A DNA stretch of 64,000 bases from Ceratobasidium sp. AG-K (lineage: Eukaryota; Basidiomycota; Agaricomycetes; Cantharellales; Ceratobasidiaceae). The notes below the pieces were generated by a model, which had not been told where the DNA came from, searched no databases, and saw nothing but the letters and a program-made list of their open reading frames with translations. The position numbers and the translations under genes are program-made. Below are positions 1 to 11,948 of this stretch, piece after piece; position 1 is the first letter of the stretch; every line of letters begins with the position of its first letter. Location: assembly GCA_037039685.1 (NCBI GenBank), contig JAWNGF010000001.1:9052001-9116000 (forward strand), in the 5' to 3' direction.

Positions 1-469
1 CACTATCAGCATATGAATCCATGAACTCGGAATTCGCACGAGGCGATGCCCGAGCGCTCGCTCGCGTATGCAGCGAGGAACAACTCGACCGATTGAGGCA
101 GCGTATCAAGTCGAGACCGAGGGACCAGCGGATAGAGTGGAGTAAGGCGGGTGGGGGAAAGGTCAAGGTGGTTAGTTTTCGTACGGTGGATGCGTGGTCG
201 AGTAAGAAACCCGAGGATCACTTGGCTCAGGCGTTGGTGAGGTTTGATACCCGCCAGGTGAGTCGCTCCTTCCCGACTAAACCCAAGTTGACTCGCATTA
301 GTCTCTGGCTGTCTACAGTCACTCAGGCAAACTACTGTCCGGAGACCCCAAAAAGGTAGTCCCAGTACAAGAGTACATGATCATGGAGAGGAAAAACTGG
401 TCCGAGGGGGACTGGATGCTCCGAAAATCAATTCCACCTAATCCACCCACGAACCTAGCTAATGCCTAG
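1..469 (+). CDS. Mitochondrial large-subunit protein mL45 / Tim44-like domain protein, 3' end only
   Basis: This is the 3' part of a gene that enters from the left edge. The open frame runs to 257, a 44-bp GT-AG intron follows (258-301), and the last exon (302-469) ends in TAG. The visible protein (about 135 residues) contains a stretch with leucine/arginine spacing typical of the Tim44-like fold of mL45/Mba1, which tethers the mitochondrial ribosome to the inner membrane. The last exon gives the family-like ending VQEYMIMERKNW before a proline-rich tail. The assignment rests on remembered family pattern, so another Tim44-domain protein is possible. The start and the targeting peptide lie outside the window. 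The next gene converges on it with only 51 bp between stop codons. Confidence 0.6.
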
Positions 470-520
470 ATTCATTCATTGTTCATATCCAATAAATGCA
501 CGCATACATGAATTCACCCC

Positions 521-2457
521 TCACGCCTGACCCTGCTCGTCCTCCAACCCCATCTCCTCGAAATGCTCCAACAACTCGTCCACCTTGACGTCTGGGAAAT
601 CCGCCTCGTCTTCTTCCCCACCGTCGACTGCCTCGACACCCTCCATCGCATACTGCCCCTTTTTCTTCTTCTCCTTGTCCTTGTCTCCGTCCTTGTCGTC
701 CATCTTGACATCGCCCTTGTACAAATTGACCGTCGCTCGGAGCTCGGGGTCCTCTTCCAACTCTTGCAAAAACAGCTCGTAATCCGCCTCGACACGTGCC
801 TGGTCCAACCCGCCACGACGACCCAATGCGCCCCGTCCCTCGGCCCCATCTTCCTCGTTGGCCTCCTTTGCAATCGACCGGAGCTTCCAATTCCTCGTAC
901 GATTCTTTTTTCGGCGGTTCGGGTACGTTTTCTTGACGAGTACGACGTCGGGCACACGTCCGCTATCCAACGCGTCGAAATCGTCCTGAATTGAAGTTTG
1001 CCCGCGAGATGAGGTATCCGAGCGCCGTGTCTCCGGGTTGGAGGATCCCGCCTAGGTGGGTCCGGGTGTGGTAGATTCCGCTCGTGGTGCCGTCGCCGTC
1101 GACGTCCATTCCGCCTGAACTGGATTGGAAGGCATTGTTCGGTGCGACTTGGGCGTCGGCGAGGACCCATTTGCCGTTTGTTTTGCCTGATGGTTCGATG
1201 TCGAGGATGGTAAACTCGACGAGGTCCGAGACGGCGGCTAGGCTCTCGAAGGGGGTGCGCCAGTAGATGGGGGCGGTTACGTCGGTGGTTTGGAGTGTTG
1301 CAAAGTCGATGAGATGGATTGAGTTTCCGACTCGTGTGCATACGGTCAACGGACTGCGGCAAGTTAGATGCGTCTCATGTAAGAGAGGAAGGACATACGA
1401 GATATTGCTCAAGCTCCGCGCAAGTTTCTGAGGGAGGCAAACGAGATCGTCTTTACATATTGGGATAATCTCGCACGAGTAGGTGAACTTGTAGTTCGAC
1501 GTGCCGGAATGCGTATCCGTTGACAAGAGCTGTTCCGAAGATTTGGATCTGCATATACCCAGCATCGGTCAGCCTCCACCTCCACCTCCGCCAATATCCC
1601 AAAACGCACCTGATGGGCACAACTGCATTCAAAAACTCCACCATCTTGATCGCATGATTCCGCTGCGTATAATAGAAATCCAATCCGTCCTTGGCCTCTT
1701 TGACATTGATCGTATCTTTTTGCGCCGAGTGCTTCAAGATGAGTTGCTCGAGGTACAAGAATGTGCGTTTGTGGTTGACTTTTTGTCGGACCTGGACCAT
1801 GGCTTTCCATGTATTCTTGGCCGCGAGTCGAGTGCAATCTGGACATTGCCCATAGACGACAATGTACTCGACTTCGAATATTTGTTGCAGGATCGTAGAT
1901 GTGAATACCTACACCTGTCAATAACTGGACCTGAATCACAGCACTAATGCAAGCTCACCTCTTTCTGGATTGTCAATTTAACCTTTATCCGCTTCGAATG
2001 TGGCTCGGTCCAGATGAACCCAGCGTCGATCAGTCGGACTTTATTGAGCCCTTTGAGTTTCTTCAAGCAAATCGCGAGAAGCTCTCGAGATTCAGGCTGG
2101 GCGATCGTCCATGTGGCGGGAGGCGAGAGAAATCGCTCGCAGTTTCGACAGTAATTGACCGTGGCTGTAGGATCGTTAGGGTGGAATGAGCGAGTGGTGG
2201 GAGGGCGTACATTGCTTTGGGATTCCCTCTGTAATATCAACACTGGATAAAGAAATATGTTCAGCCGGATTCGTGGCTCATAGGTAATCGTACTCACGAA
2301 TTCCTCAAGCAAGCAATACACAGGTTCGCAGAATTCGGCTCGATGGGCGTACCTAGATCAACCGTCAGGTTCTATCTCCCAATGGCACTTCAACCGGTCA
2401 CATACCGCAGTCCGCACATAAGACACGGTGAATCGAAGGGGGTGCGATGTACTCCAT
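521..2457 (-). CDS. NMD3: 60S ribosomal export adaptor NMD3
   Basis: NMD3 binds the pre-60S ribosome and carries it through the nuclear pore with CRM1. The start is the ATG at 2457-2455. The first exon (2457-2406) joins 2352-2298 across an intron and gives the paired zinc-binding cysteines CADCG and CIAC. Further short introns follow, and a second pair reads CRNC near 2150. The hallmark segments ESRELLAICLKKLKGLNKVR and LIDAGFIWTEPHSKRIKVKL lie at about 2095-1985, and VPDVVLVKKTYPNRRKKNR near 940. The C-terminus is acidic and lysine-rich, as expected for the export-signal region, and ends at TGA 523-521. One oddity is a change of reading frame near 986-992 with no intron in sight; see findings. 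It shares a divergent promoter with RPB10. Confidence 0.93.
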
Positions 2458-2590
2458 GATGGTCGCAAGTCGAGAGAGAGCCACCTGAATAAGCGTCGGC
2501 TATGGTGGATCTTGTGCGGCGCTAAACAAATTTAGTTGTGACTGATGGCGGGTATTGCAAATTGGTCGGAGAGACTTGGACTCGGCCACC
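2458..2590. promoter_or_regulatory. Divergent NMD3/RPB10 promoter interval
   Basis: Only 133 bp separate the NMD3 start codon (minus) from the RPB10 start codon (plus), so both transcripts must start in this interval. It includes an ATTGG motif (around 2560) and no clear TATA box. The RPB10 start sits in a GCCACC-ATG-G context. Shared control of a ribosome-export factor and an RNA polymerase subunit would make sense for growth regulation, but that is inference. Confidence 0.55.
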
Positions 2591-2977
2591 ATGGTAAGCA
2601 AATGCCCGTATCGCTTTACAAAGCGTGATTGATTTTTGGAGCGTTCTAGATTATTCCGGTTAGGTGTTTTAGCTGCGGAAAGGTGATTGGGGACAAGTGG
2701 GAAGAGTATGTCAAGCTATTGCGGGACGACGTGACTGAAGGGTGAGTCGGCTCGGCTGACACTTGAGTGGCGCTGATACGGCGGAACAGAGATGCAATGG
2801 ACCAGTTAGGACTCAAAAGATACTGCTGCCGGCGAATGGTCCTCACCCACGTCGACCTTATTGAGAAACTCCTCCAGTACAATCGTACGTCTCCCCTTTT
2901 TCTGCAATTGTTTGTGTTCTTACTCGTGGCATGCAGCAATGGAGCGAACAAAAGAGCGAATGGCACGCGACGGCTAG
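2591..2977 (+). CDS. RPB10: RNA polymerase I, II and III common subunit RPABC5 (Rpb10)
   Basis: Rpb10 is a small zinc-binding subunit shared by all three nuclear RNA polymerases. The gene has four exons: 2591-2593, 2650-2741, 2790-2884 and 2937-2977, which give 76 residues, close to the usual family length of about 70. The zinc ligands are visible as CFSCG near the N-terminus and CC in the segment [20 protein letters not shown]. All three introns are 48-56 bp and GT-AG. The first coding exon is only the ATG, placed immediately before the donor GTAAGC. Without that exon the frame opens with IIPVRCF, exactly where the family starts after its methionine. It ends 59 bp from the VPS16 stop on the other strand. 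Confidence 0.95.
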
Positions 2978-3036
2978 TCCAGCTTGTAATTATCATTATC
3001 ACGCATGTCTATAATACAATCCGCTATCAAGTCCGT

Positions 3037-6000
3037 TTACCGCATCGTCGACAAAATCTGGTCAAGCTCTCGCGTGACGAGGTTATTCGGTGCGCTCTTC
3101 TTGATTTGCCTAAATTACCGTTAGCGTCTGCTTCCACAAACTGGGACTCGAGACTCACTCCAGCTTGGCCCTGTCTCCTCTCGTCTTGCACTCTTCTCCG
3201 GCCTGACGCCACTCTCCACACTTGACGTACAAATCCGCTCGCTTAGGTGCATCACACCGGCCAACGTACGAGGCAGCTTGTTTCATATGCCCTCGTGCGA
3301 CGAGGTGCGTCACGAATGGTTCATATCCGATTGGTGAACGTTTCGACTTGGCAAGCTGTTCGAGTCCGTCCCAATCCTGGAGCTCGGTCAGGGCGTAGAG
3401 CTTGATGTACCAAAACCTAGGCGGGCGCATCATTAGATGGCTGGGAGTGAGTCGATGAAACAATATCGGCGCACCGTTTGTCAGGGACCTTCCAATCTGC
3501 CCTAACCTTCTCAGCTTTCCGAGGTTGGCCGTTCATCAGGCAGGCTCGGATCGTAGCGTTCACACTCAACCCAACAACTTCCACCCTTCCCTCCAAATCC
3601 TTTTCCAATTGTTGCTGGAAGGTTAACAACCGAACACTCTCGTCCATTGCCTACCACGCTACCCAGTCAGCACACCTTCAAAGAATGGAGAAGGCAACTA
3701 CGCACTTTGGCCTCCCAACCTCTCTCCCTATCTTCGCTGAAAAACTTGGCAGCCGCTCGCACATTCTCAATCCGGTTGTCAGCGACTTTTGTCTGCCGAG
3801 CATCGTCCAACGATAGCAAGGCAGACGCAACACGTTTATCGTCCTGGTAGTAGAAATCGCGAAGCAGTTCGCGGTCTTGTTCGCGCGCGTAGACCTGGAA
3901 AAGCTCAATTGAAGTTATTTGGGGCGAAAAGGAGAGATGAGCACCTCAAGTAGCCGTACAGCAGGTCCGAACTGTTTCCCTCCCTCTTCCAGGAGTCTGA
4001 AAAAATCGCCTAGGGTAGATTGTTTCTTGAGTTGTAATAGTACCAAGTAGACTGTCGTATGAAATTATTGATTTAGCCTTACATGTGAAGTGGGGAGAAC
4101 ACACACCTAAATCTGTATCGCCACTGTCTACAGCTTTGAGCAACGCCAACCTGTCCTCTTTCATTTGTAGCAATAGAGGAACTTGTTCGCCTGGCCGAGG
4201 CTCGTGGTCTAACAGCTGCACACGTTGCTCGGATAAGTGGGTGGGTAGGCGACAGGACGAAGTAACGAACCATAGTTGCCAGCCGTCCCCTCCCAAGTTC
4301 CCATGCCCTTTTCGCAATATCTGCGAAACTTGCCCCAGGGGTTGCTCGGAACTTTTCCACAATTGCGCGGCATACCTCGGCGTCGGCCTTTTCAGGAGAC
4401 GTATCTGGATCCTCTATCAGATACGTTAGAGGTTAGCACATCTAGGTCACCCGGAGGAAATTTATAATTACCTCTAGTCTTTCCGCTCTTTGCAATCTTG
4501 GCACATGCCCAATGTTTGAGTACCGCATCCGGGGGGCGTCCTAGGAACTCCGCGATACGCAATGCGAGTAGGTGTTCGTTTCGCGCTGTAAGGCGGGCGA
4601 TGAGGTGTGCGGCTGAGGTGTGTTGGTACCTATCAAATAATCAGTCGTGGCAAGGGTTAATCCAGGAGAGGAAGACCTACTGGGCATAAGTGATAGGAAT
4701 GCCAATCTCATAATACCGCGCCGCGTTCAAGACCTTAAGCGTCTTGCCCATAGCCACAAAGTCGGTAGGGTCGTACATGTCCAGGAACGCTCGTCCGAAC
4801 GAGGCTGCCTATAGTTCTGGCGGTTAGTGATGTCGTATTTGAGTGGTACGAGTTGAGCTTACACTCATCAGCTTTCTTTGCCACACCGTGTCCCATTCTC
4901 GTCCCGCAGCATCAACTAGGATGTCCACTGCACCAGCAAGCTCAGGTCGAATGGCTCGTACGCTATCGTGGGCGCTTGGGTATCGTTCGGAGAATTGCTC
5001 AGCTGCGTGGAGAAGCAGTGCAGAGGGGTGTGCGGAAGACGGGCTAAGCGCGTTCATTGAGGATGCTAATCAGGGTGAATTAGTTACTAAAACTGTGTCA
5101 CAGATGGTAGACTTACGTGGAACTTTCTGAATCCAATCACACCTATCTATACATACAACCCGCGCGCCGTCCACTTCGCCAACTACGTGTGGTGCGCCGG
5201 GATAATAGTGTTTAATTGTATCCCCAAATGGTCCGAGGATAACCAAAAGACCAGAGGTATAGGATAGCACGACGGCGTCGTTTCCACACCAAACAACCTG
5301 CCTCGGTAGAGCCGGGCTATCCTGTGTAGAGTCATGCTCTCGAATAAATTATTGGTCAAACCGTCGCCCGAATAGACTTGAAGACTCACCCGCGAAGCTC
5401 TTTGAGAAATCAGCCGAAACAACCCAGACCAAACCGGAAGCCGTCAAAAGTGCAATACTCTTGCCATTCGGGCTAGGCGCGATAAACAAGAATGGACCCC
5501 TTCCAACCCGCTGGTCGAGGCATTCCAAAGCATCCACACTCAGAATCGTGTTTCCGCTCGCCACCAGCACCTCAATGTGTTTACTAATCGCTGCATCAGG
5601 AGGTACGATGGACCACCCGTGAGGGGCACTGTCCAACGGCGGGTCGGGTAATGCGAGGGCGAGTGGTTTGGTTCCAGTCCAAGATTTTACTTCGAGGAAT
5701 GTTAGGTGGTTTGTGAGTGCCACCATACCCTGCTCGTGTATCCGTGCATCAAGGATACCGATATCAGCTGCATCTGACCCGAGCGAATGTTGGGTGTAGG
5801 TTCCAGCAAGGTCATGGATGCGGTAGGTGCCCTCATCATTGAGAGCTACGAGCCGCTCGTCGTGCGTCCAGCCCAGGGAAACCACTTTGCCTTGGTCCCA
5901 CTGGGAAGAAGTTAGGTGTGAGATTAATGGAGGATGAGCACTTACGGGTATTGTGTTAATTAGGTTTCCAGCGGAGGAGTAGATTACGATTTGAGGCTTC

Positions 6001-6303
6001 GCTATGTTATGCCGGCCTAATGCAACGAGTTTAGAAGAATCTCTCATAAGGGCTGAAATTTACATGAGTGCCAAATAAGCCGAATATGTTGTTCGCGTAC
6101 TTACCAAGAGGTCCTCCATACCTAGCTCCAGCGATAATGAAGTCCGTAAGATCGTTCAACTGCCACATCATTTGGTACACTTCGCGAGTACTATAAACTA
6201 GTTTAGATAGATAAATAACATGATGAAACATTTCTCGCCTGTAAAATACTTCTCCATCTTGCACAGGTTCCCATGTGGTAGTTGGGCTCTGCACCGTGGT
6301 CAT
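3037..6303 (-). CDS. VPS16: Vacuolar protein sorting-associated protein 16
   Basis: VPS16 is a core subunit of the CORVET and HOPS tethering complexes, which drive endosome and vacuole fusion. The chosen start is the ATG at 6303, giving [20 protein letters not shown]; an in-frame ATG at 6342 is less likely. The N-terminal beta-propeller region (6303 to about 5350) includes a strand-like block [19 protein letters not shown]. The C-terminal alpha-solenoid includes [20 protein letters not shown] and [13 protein letters not shown] near 3330-3420. The last exon ends [14 protein letters not shown] before TAA 3039-3037. Many introns of about 45-60 bp interrupt the gene, and I did not resolve every boundary between 3650 and 5350. 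It is convergent with RPB10. Confidence 0.9.
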
Positions 6304-6391
6304 CGTCGTTGGGCACGAGCGCTTACAGTAAAAGGTGATCACGTGCTTGACAATATAGGTCCTCTCAGTAATTAGGTTAGTCTAGGACGGT

Positions 6392-6430
6392 TGTGGGGGG
6401 GTCTCCCAATGGTTACCGTTAGGCGATATC
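6392..6430 (+). repeat. Left terminal inverted repeat
   Basis: The 39-bp arm reads TGTGGGG at its outer end and GGCGATATC at its inner end. Compared with the reverse complement of the right arm it has three mismatches, all single-base, at arm positions 8, 18 and 26. Confidence 0.8.
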
Positions 6431-6614
6431 AGATCTCATCTCCGATGGGTCACAGGCGCTGCCCGCATCGCCACGGATTCATGATGTAATAAAATATATG
6501 ACTAATGTAACCCCTGTTTAAGCACGATAGGGGGTTTAGCACGGAAATGCAAGCTCTCCCTCACCCAGCAGGACAAAAATTGCCAGTGGTTCCGGTTCAA
6601 ACATCGAACTTACC

Positions 6615-9600
6615 ATGCCGGAAGTGTCCAACGATCCTAGCATCCATGGCGACTTGCCCGGCCCACCCACTAACAGCGCGACTGGGAGCACACCACGACG
6701 TACCCGGAAGACCAAGGAGACGAAGTTCAACGATGTTATGGATCATTTTGGCTCGAGAAAGGGGTTTGGTTTTGGCGAGTTCCTTCAAATGGCCTTTGAT
6801 CCTGAGACCAAGCTCACACCGTCCGAAACGGGAACCATCTCAAAATGGCTCAAGGGTGAGACAGCCCCCGGAACGCGACCAGCGGAAATTGTGGATAAAA
6901 TGTATCACCATCCGTTCTCACAGCGCTTCAATCACCTTCGGGTTTGTCATGGCTCTTTCGAGAACTTAAGCCCACCAAGATACTCACCCGAGTACTTGGA
7001 TAAATATCCACGCCGGGGCTCCCACCTTCCGCCAGATACACAGCTAAAGGATAACCTTTGCTACAATTCGCGCGAAGGTCTAGAGGAGTGGATGGCACGG
7101 GGAACTTTGGGACTTGTGGATCGGGAAGCAGCGGAGCTTTGTGATGCTGACAGTGGATTACCCCGCGGAACTGGAGCACACTGGGATACGTTCGGCTCAT
7201 ACAGCCTGGAAGAAAACCAAGAGAAGATGCGACTACTTGCTCCTGTAATCTGGGCCATACTTTCGACTATTGCTTTCAATCGACAATCCAATAATCTGGG
7301 TCTCGCTGACCCAAGCTTCGAAGTACCAGGCGACCAGGCAGAGCCCGGAGAACCTGAAGGCGTAGACATCCAAGCTCAGGACGGGAACCGGGGCGAGAAA
7401 AAAACGGAAAATCCTCGCAACCCACTGCTGGTGTGTACTTCCTGTTAGTTGCCTAGATACAAGGGTAGTAACTTGTTGGCGGGTGTGAAGGGCGTGACAA
7501 TGGCGATATTCATGCTCCTTGTCTTTCGCAACCATGCGGTCAATTTGTTTCAACATATCTTGGGCGTCTTTCTTTTTGCTTGCAACGCCCCGAAATCGGT
7601 TTTCCTTGTTCTCTGTCGTTTAGGGATCACCTCTGCGCACTCGACGGTTCACTTGATGCTTGGGAGGCTTGGCAAATCTGCGTATGCTACACTGGCCGAT
7701 TTAGGGAGGAACGCTTTTGCCAGCGCTTCGGATGCGAGCCGAGTTCCGCAGGCGTACTTTGGATTTCTGTTTGATAATATTAACAAATATCGACAGGCAC
7801 GCAAGCAAACTGTGGCAACAAAGAACGAGATGCGGAGTGGTACTGCTGCAACTGCTGTTGTATTAGAGGATGTCCCTGCTGGTGCTTTCGACCCGGAACC
7901 TTACTTCAACAAACTGCAAAAGCAAGAACGCCGGAATCTTACTTTATCGCAGTTGTATGATGATATTGATCATACGCACTTGAAGAACACTGGCGTAGGT
8001 ATGATTTTGAGGCTCCTTACCACGCATATATCGACTATTGCCTCGCTCCCCGAGACGGTCGAGGCCTGGATCCATGCTAACTGTGCTCGCAAAAAACTTC
8101 GCCTTCGCAAAACATGCGTTCATCCCATGGGAACATCTGGTATTGATGAATCGACTGCCGCGGGAGGTTCGGATGTCTTACATGACTTAGCTGAGCAAAT
8201 GAAACTGGAGCCGCACTGGTTGGACAAGATGCTCATAATGGTCTGTGGCGATTGGCTTTCTGTGGATCGACTGAGGCGAGCCATCCGATTCAAAGCAAAG
8301 GACTCGAACATGTATGAACAGCGCCGTTGGGCTTTGCCAATTATCCAGCTGTGGCATATGAAATGGGCGTACCTCAAGGTTCTTTACAAGATGCACTGGA
8401 GCGACGAGACTGGAACAGACGTGGCTGTCAACTTGCGACACGGCTTGGAGGCCCTCAACCGAAAGTTCAACCCAACAAAATGCGAGTTTTATCCCGGGCA
8501 CGATGGCGTACAGGCGGTATTCGACAGTCTTGTTTTGACTGCTGTACTTACTGTGATTCGCAAGTACTTCCACAGCGAGGCAGGTGACAGCCACGAAGAG
8601 ACCTTTACCCACACAATATCGGACTTGAAGCAGCTATTTTCCGCTAGAGGTCCATATCACGAATGCTCATTTGAGGCCTTGAAGAACCTCGCAGAAATTG
8701 TTTACGACCAATACTTTACAACTGGTGCTTATCTTTCAGCAGTCTCAACACGACCCGTGGAACTTGACGAGCAGCAAATGACCAGTCTCATAAGTGGCAT
8801 AATGACTAGTCTTAATGTCAATGAAGATTGGGCAACTCAACTCTTTGATAATCAAGATGCTGCGTCAAACAGCAGCTCCTCAAGTTCGCGTATCGGCTCT
8901 GATATTCAACCTACAACTGGGATCCCCAAAGAGAGTCTTGGCGATGTCGCTCTATCAAATGCCATCCTACTTATTTGAGACTCTTTTTGGTACCTTGAAT
9001 TTGCAACCGCAGTCACAGAGGGTGATATTGGGCGGGTATTTGAGATTATAAAGGTGTGGAATGGGATATGCGTGCTTTACTCACACAATTGTACTGAATG
9101 AAATCGGGTATGACAGGTCCTTCGTTTCTCATTCTGGGGAGGTGGCGCCCCAAACTATGGAAATGAGCTCCTGGAGTTGGCTTGCAACTATTTTTACGAG
9201 TACCCGGATGACCTGCAAACTGCAATCCTCAACAATTACCTGGTAAATACCTCGGGATTACCAAACCACTGGCACGAATTGGACCTTCTGCAGGAACATT
9301 ATAACCTCTGGATTAAAAGCGTCTTCAACAAAAAGAATTCTGGCTTCGATTCAAACTTCCTGCGGTTCTCAGTTTCTGTGAATGTTACTGGATTTGGTAA
9401 GCTACGTGATTCGCTATTTCGCATGCTTGGACTCTCCCGAGTGCCCGTTGGTCGGTCGCTGCCCGATTACCAAAGCAACATCAATGTGCTAGCTACTCAC
9501 TATCGCCGGAGCAGCCTGCTAAACTTTGAACCGGGGAGGACTCAATCATTTATTGCAACTGATATATTCTCTGCGGGATACGAAAAACTCCATGCTGGTG

Positions 9601-9794
9601 CTCTTTCTAAGTTCTTACAGCGAACTTCCTATGACCCAGAACTTATCCATGACGCCGCTGTAACAGACAACCCAGAGCTGGATGCGGGTGAGGAGTTGGA
9701 CCTCGATCCAATGGAGTTTCCCCCCAATCCATTGGTATTAGAGAATGGGGTGTTGGCTGCTGGGAGGCCTCCCGAGATAGCTGGAATTGATTGA
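6615..9794 (+). pseudogene. DUF6589-type transposase-like protein, interrupted
   Basis: Three stretches form one gene: 6615-7448, 7449-8978 and 8979-9794. The first two are in the same frame, separated only by TAG 7446-7448, which is either a mutation or part of an unrecognised intron. The second break is TGA 8976-8978, after which the same frame continues with DSFWYLEFATAVTEGDIGRV. A 45-bp GT-AG intron at 9072-9116 restores the frame to GGGAPNYGNELLELACNYFY. I recognise the pattern of fungal DUF6589 proteins: VCGDWLSVDRL near 8250, a histidine/tryptophan segment LWHMKWAYLKVLYKMHW near 8370, and DLLQEHYNLWI near 9290. These could supply acidic residues of an RNase H-like transposase core, but that is inference. 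The start is the first ATG after the inverted repeat. Confidence 0.7.
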
Positions 9795-9903
9795 AACATT
9801 GTAACTATTGATTAATGTCATTAAAATCGACTTATGATATATATTGATAGGTTACTACATCATTTAGCCAAATCTGGAAATCAGACCGTATGAGTCTTTT
9901 CTA

Positions 9904-11734
9904 TCATTCCCTATCATTGCTTTCAGTGGCAATGTTGGCTTCATCTGCCTTTCGCTTGTGTCTTGCTGGAGGCACCCATAGCTTGTCAGTCGAGACTAAA
10001 ATCTGCTGACACAGCATATATAACGGCTCCCCGAACTCGTCCAACCAATCCCAAGTTGCCATAGTGAGCCTGAACTTCTTGACACTTGTGCAAGCATGCA
10101 TCCTCCTGCAAAGATGACGGAGGAGCTGGTCAGATATCAGTCGGTGGGGTGGACACATTGCTGAACGGTGTGGGTATAGGCACCAGGCAGTATTTCGCCA
10201 TTGGCGTAACACCTGGTACACGGCAGGTTGCAGGGTCTTGGCGGCAAGTGCACGGTGAGCTCCATTGCTCCAAACGAGCTGCGCTTTTGGAGTTATTGAT
10301 TGGTCCTGCCTGCAACGCTCTTCCACCACCGCCTCGTCGTTGCGGTCGATCTCGGGATGGTGCTTGTTGCAGCAAAGTACGGCTTCGGGTTGAACAAACG
10401 GCTCTCCCCAGTGCCGACAATTCACCCTTTGTGGACAAAATTCTACTGTCGCATTTGCGTACTCGGTGAATACCAGTGGTGCCTTGTCTCGTAAGTGTTG
10501 ATCGTTCTTCCGTTGTTTCTTGAGACTTGCCCATGCCAGTAAATAGACGATTGCTATTCCTATAAAGCGGATCCGGCCAATCTTTTGACACAGTGTTTCG
10601 TACGTCTCGTCCGGCCCGTCAACTATTACAACTACACGCTGCACCTCTCTGATGTCGATCCCAAAAGCGCCAGTGTCTGTGCAGATCAACATACGAGTTT
10701 GTGTACCAGACCGTAACGCATTCACGGCATCCAAGCGGTACTCGGCGCTCATCATAGAGTGGTAAGGGAGGATAAGGCAAGTTCGTGCTTCTCCACGAAG
10801 AGCAGGAGGAAGAATGTTGGTGAGGTATGTCATTAGTCGCTCGCCGTACTCGATCCGTGCTACAAAGATAATCGTAATAGGAAAGCCGGTAGTTATAGAA
10901 GGGGAGGAGGGATTTGGAGAGGCCAGAAACGCGAAATCGACAAAGTTATTGCCAGAGGTCGCATATTTGATAACTCGAGAGGCGTATGTGATGGTCGGGC
11001 GATCTACTGGCAAGTGTTTTATTAAGCATCGTCTCCTGTCGCTGCTGAATCCAAGCTCTTTGACAAGGCGCGGAAGATTTTGCTTCGAAACAGTTGCTGA
11101 GAGGGCCAGCCAAACAACTCGATTGGCAGGGAACCGATTCTGTAGGCGTGCAATATCCCCGTAAGCAGTTCTGAAACCTCTCCACTCCGTAGTAAGGTGG
11201 CACTCGTCGATGGTGAAGTACTGCAGTTTTCCTAGGAAGTTTGGGTCACTGATTAAATTGTCGAATGGCTTTGTAGTCAGCATTTCGGGGGAGAGGAAAA
11301 CAAGCAGCCATTTTCCTGAAAGGATTTCCGCGAATAGATCTCTTGGAGGGGCTTCCTTGCGTGCAATGCGGATGCTGTCCTCATGAAGCGGCAGTGCGGG
11401 CACACCTTTTGTGGTTGAAGCTCGAGCCTAAAGTGTGATTAGTGAGCAATATTATGAAGCGTTCAACTGCTTGACATACCTGGTCATCTGCGAGCGCTTT
11501 TGTTGGGACTAGGACAATACCAATCGAGGCAACCCCCAGTGCACGGTTGGCAATTATAGGTGCTTGGATTAGGAAGGATTTCCCCTGTCCAGTCGCAATT
11601 ATAAGGAACATGTCGCGCCCACTGCACAATACAATAACGCCTTCGAGCTGCCAATCTTTGAGGTGCGTATACCCCATTGCTTTGCATAAGATTTCCGTGT
11701 GCCACTCGGGAGAGCGGACTGCATGGCTTGACAT
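9904..11734 (-). CDS. RecQ-like superfamily 2 DNA helicase
   Basis: Exon 1 (11734-11480, 85 codons) and exon 2 (11427-9904) join in phase across a 52-bp GT-AG intron, giving about 592 residues. The helicase motifs come in order: Q-motif-like FLIIATGQGKSFLIQAP (Walker A, GQGKS instead of the usual GGGKS), VLVPTKALADDQ (motif Ia), TIDECHL (a DECH box, the RecQ form of DEAH), ALSATV (motif III), and in lobe 2 YHSMMSAEYRL, LICTDTGAFGIDI and CQKIGRIRF (motif VI, degenerate for the usual arginine finger). There is no HRDC domain. The C-terminal 200 residues hold Cys/His pairs (NCRHWG, CCNKHH) of unknown role. It converges on the transposase gene with 109 bp between them, so it probably belongs to the same mobile unit. 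Confidence 0.85.
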
Positions 11735-11948
11735 GCCGTTTTTGGCCTACAGGAAGCACCTCTGGTTTGGACTCGGTAATGGGGAGCTGCGGTAGAGATT
11801 TGCCAGAAGCGTAATCACTTGTTCAAGTATAATATAGGTAGGTGCGAAATAATTTCATTTCATTGTTTATTGCCCCGGAGCCGTGGGAACTTATCACGCG
11901 GTTCGGTTAGCGTCTATCCACGCTGATTCATCGTCGGAGTTGTGGTCC

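Noticed and set aside
7431..7448. 18-bp intron removing the TAG in the DUF6589 gene
   Set aside because: It has GT and AG ends and keeps the frame, but 18 bp is far below the 44-60 bp introns seen in the neighbouring genes.
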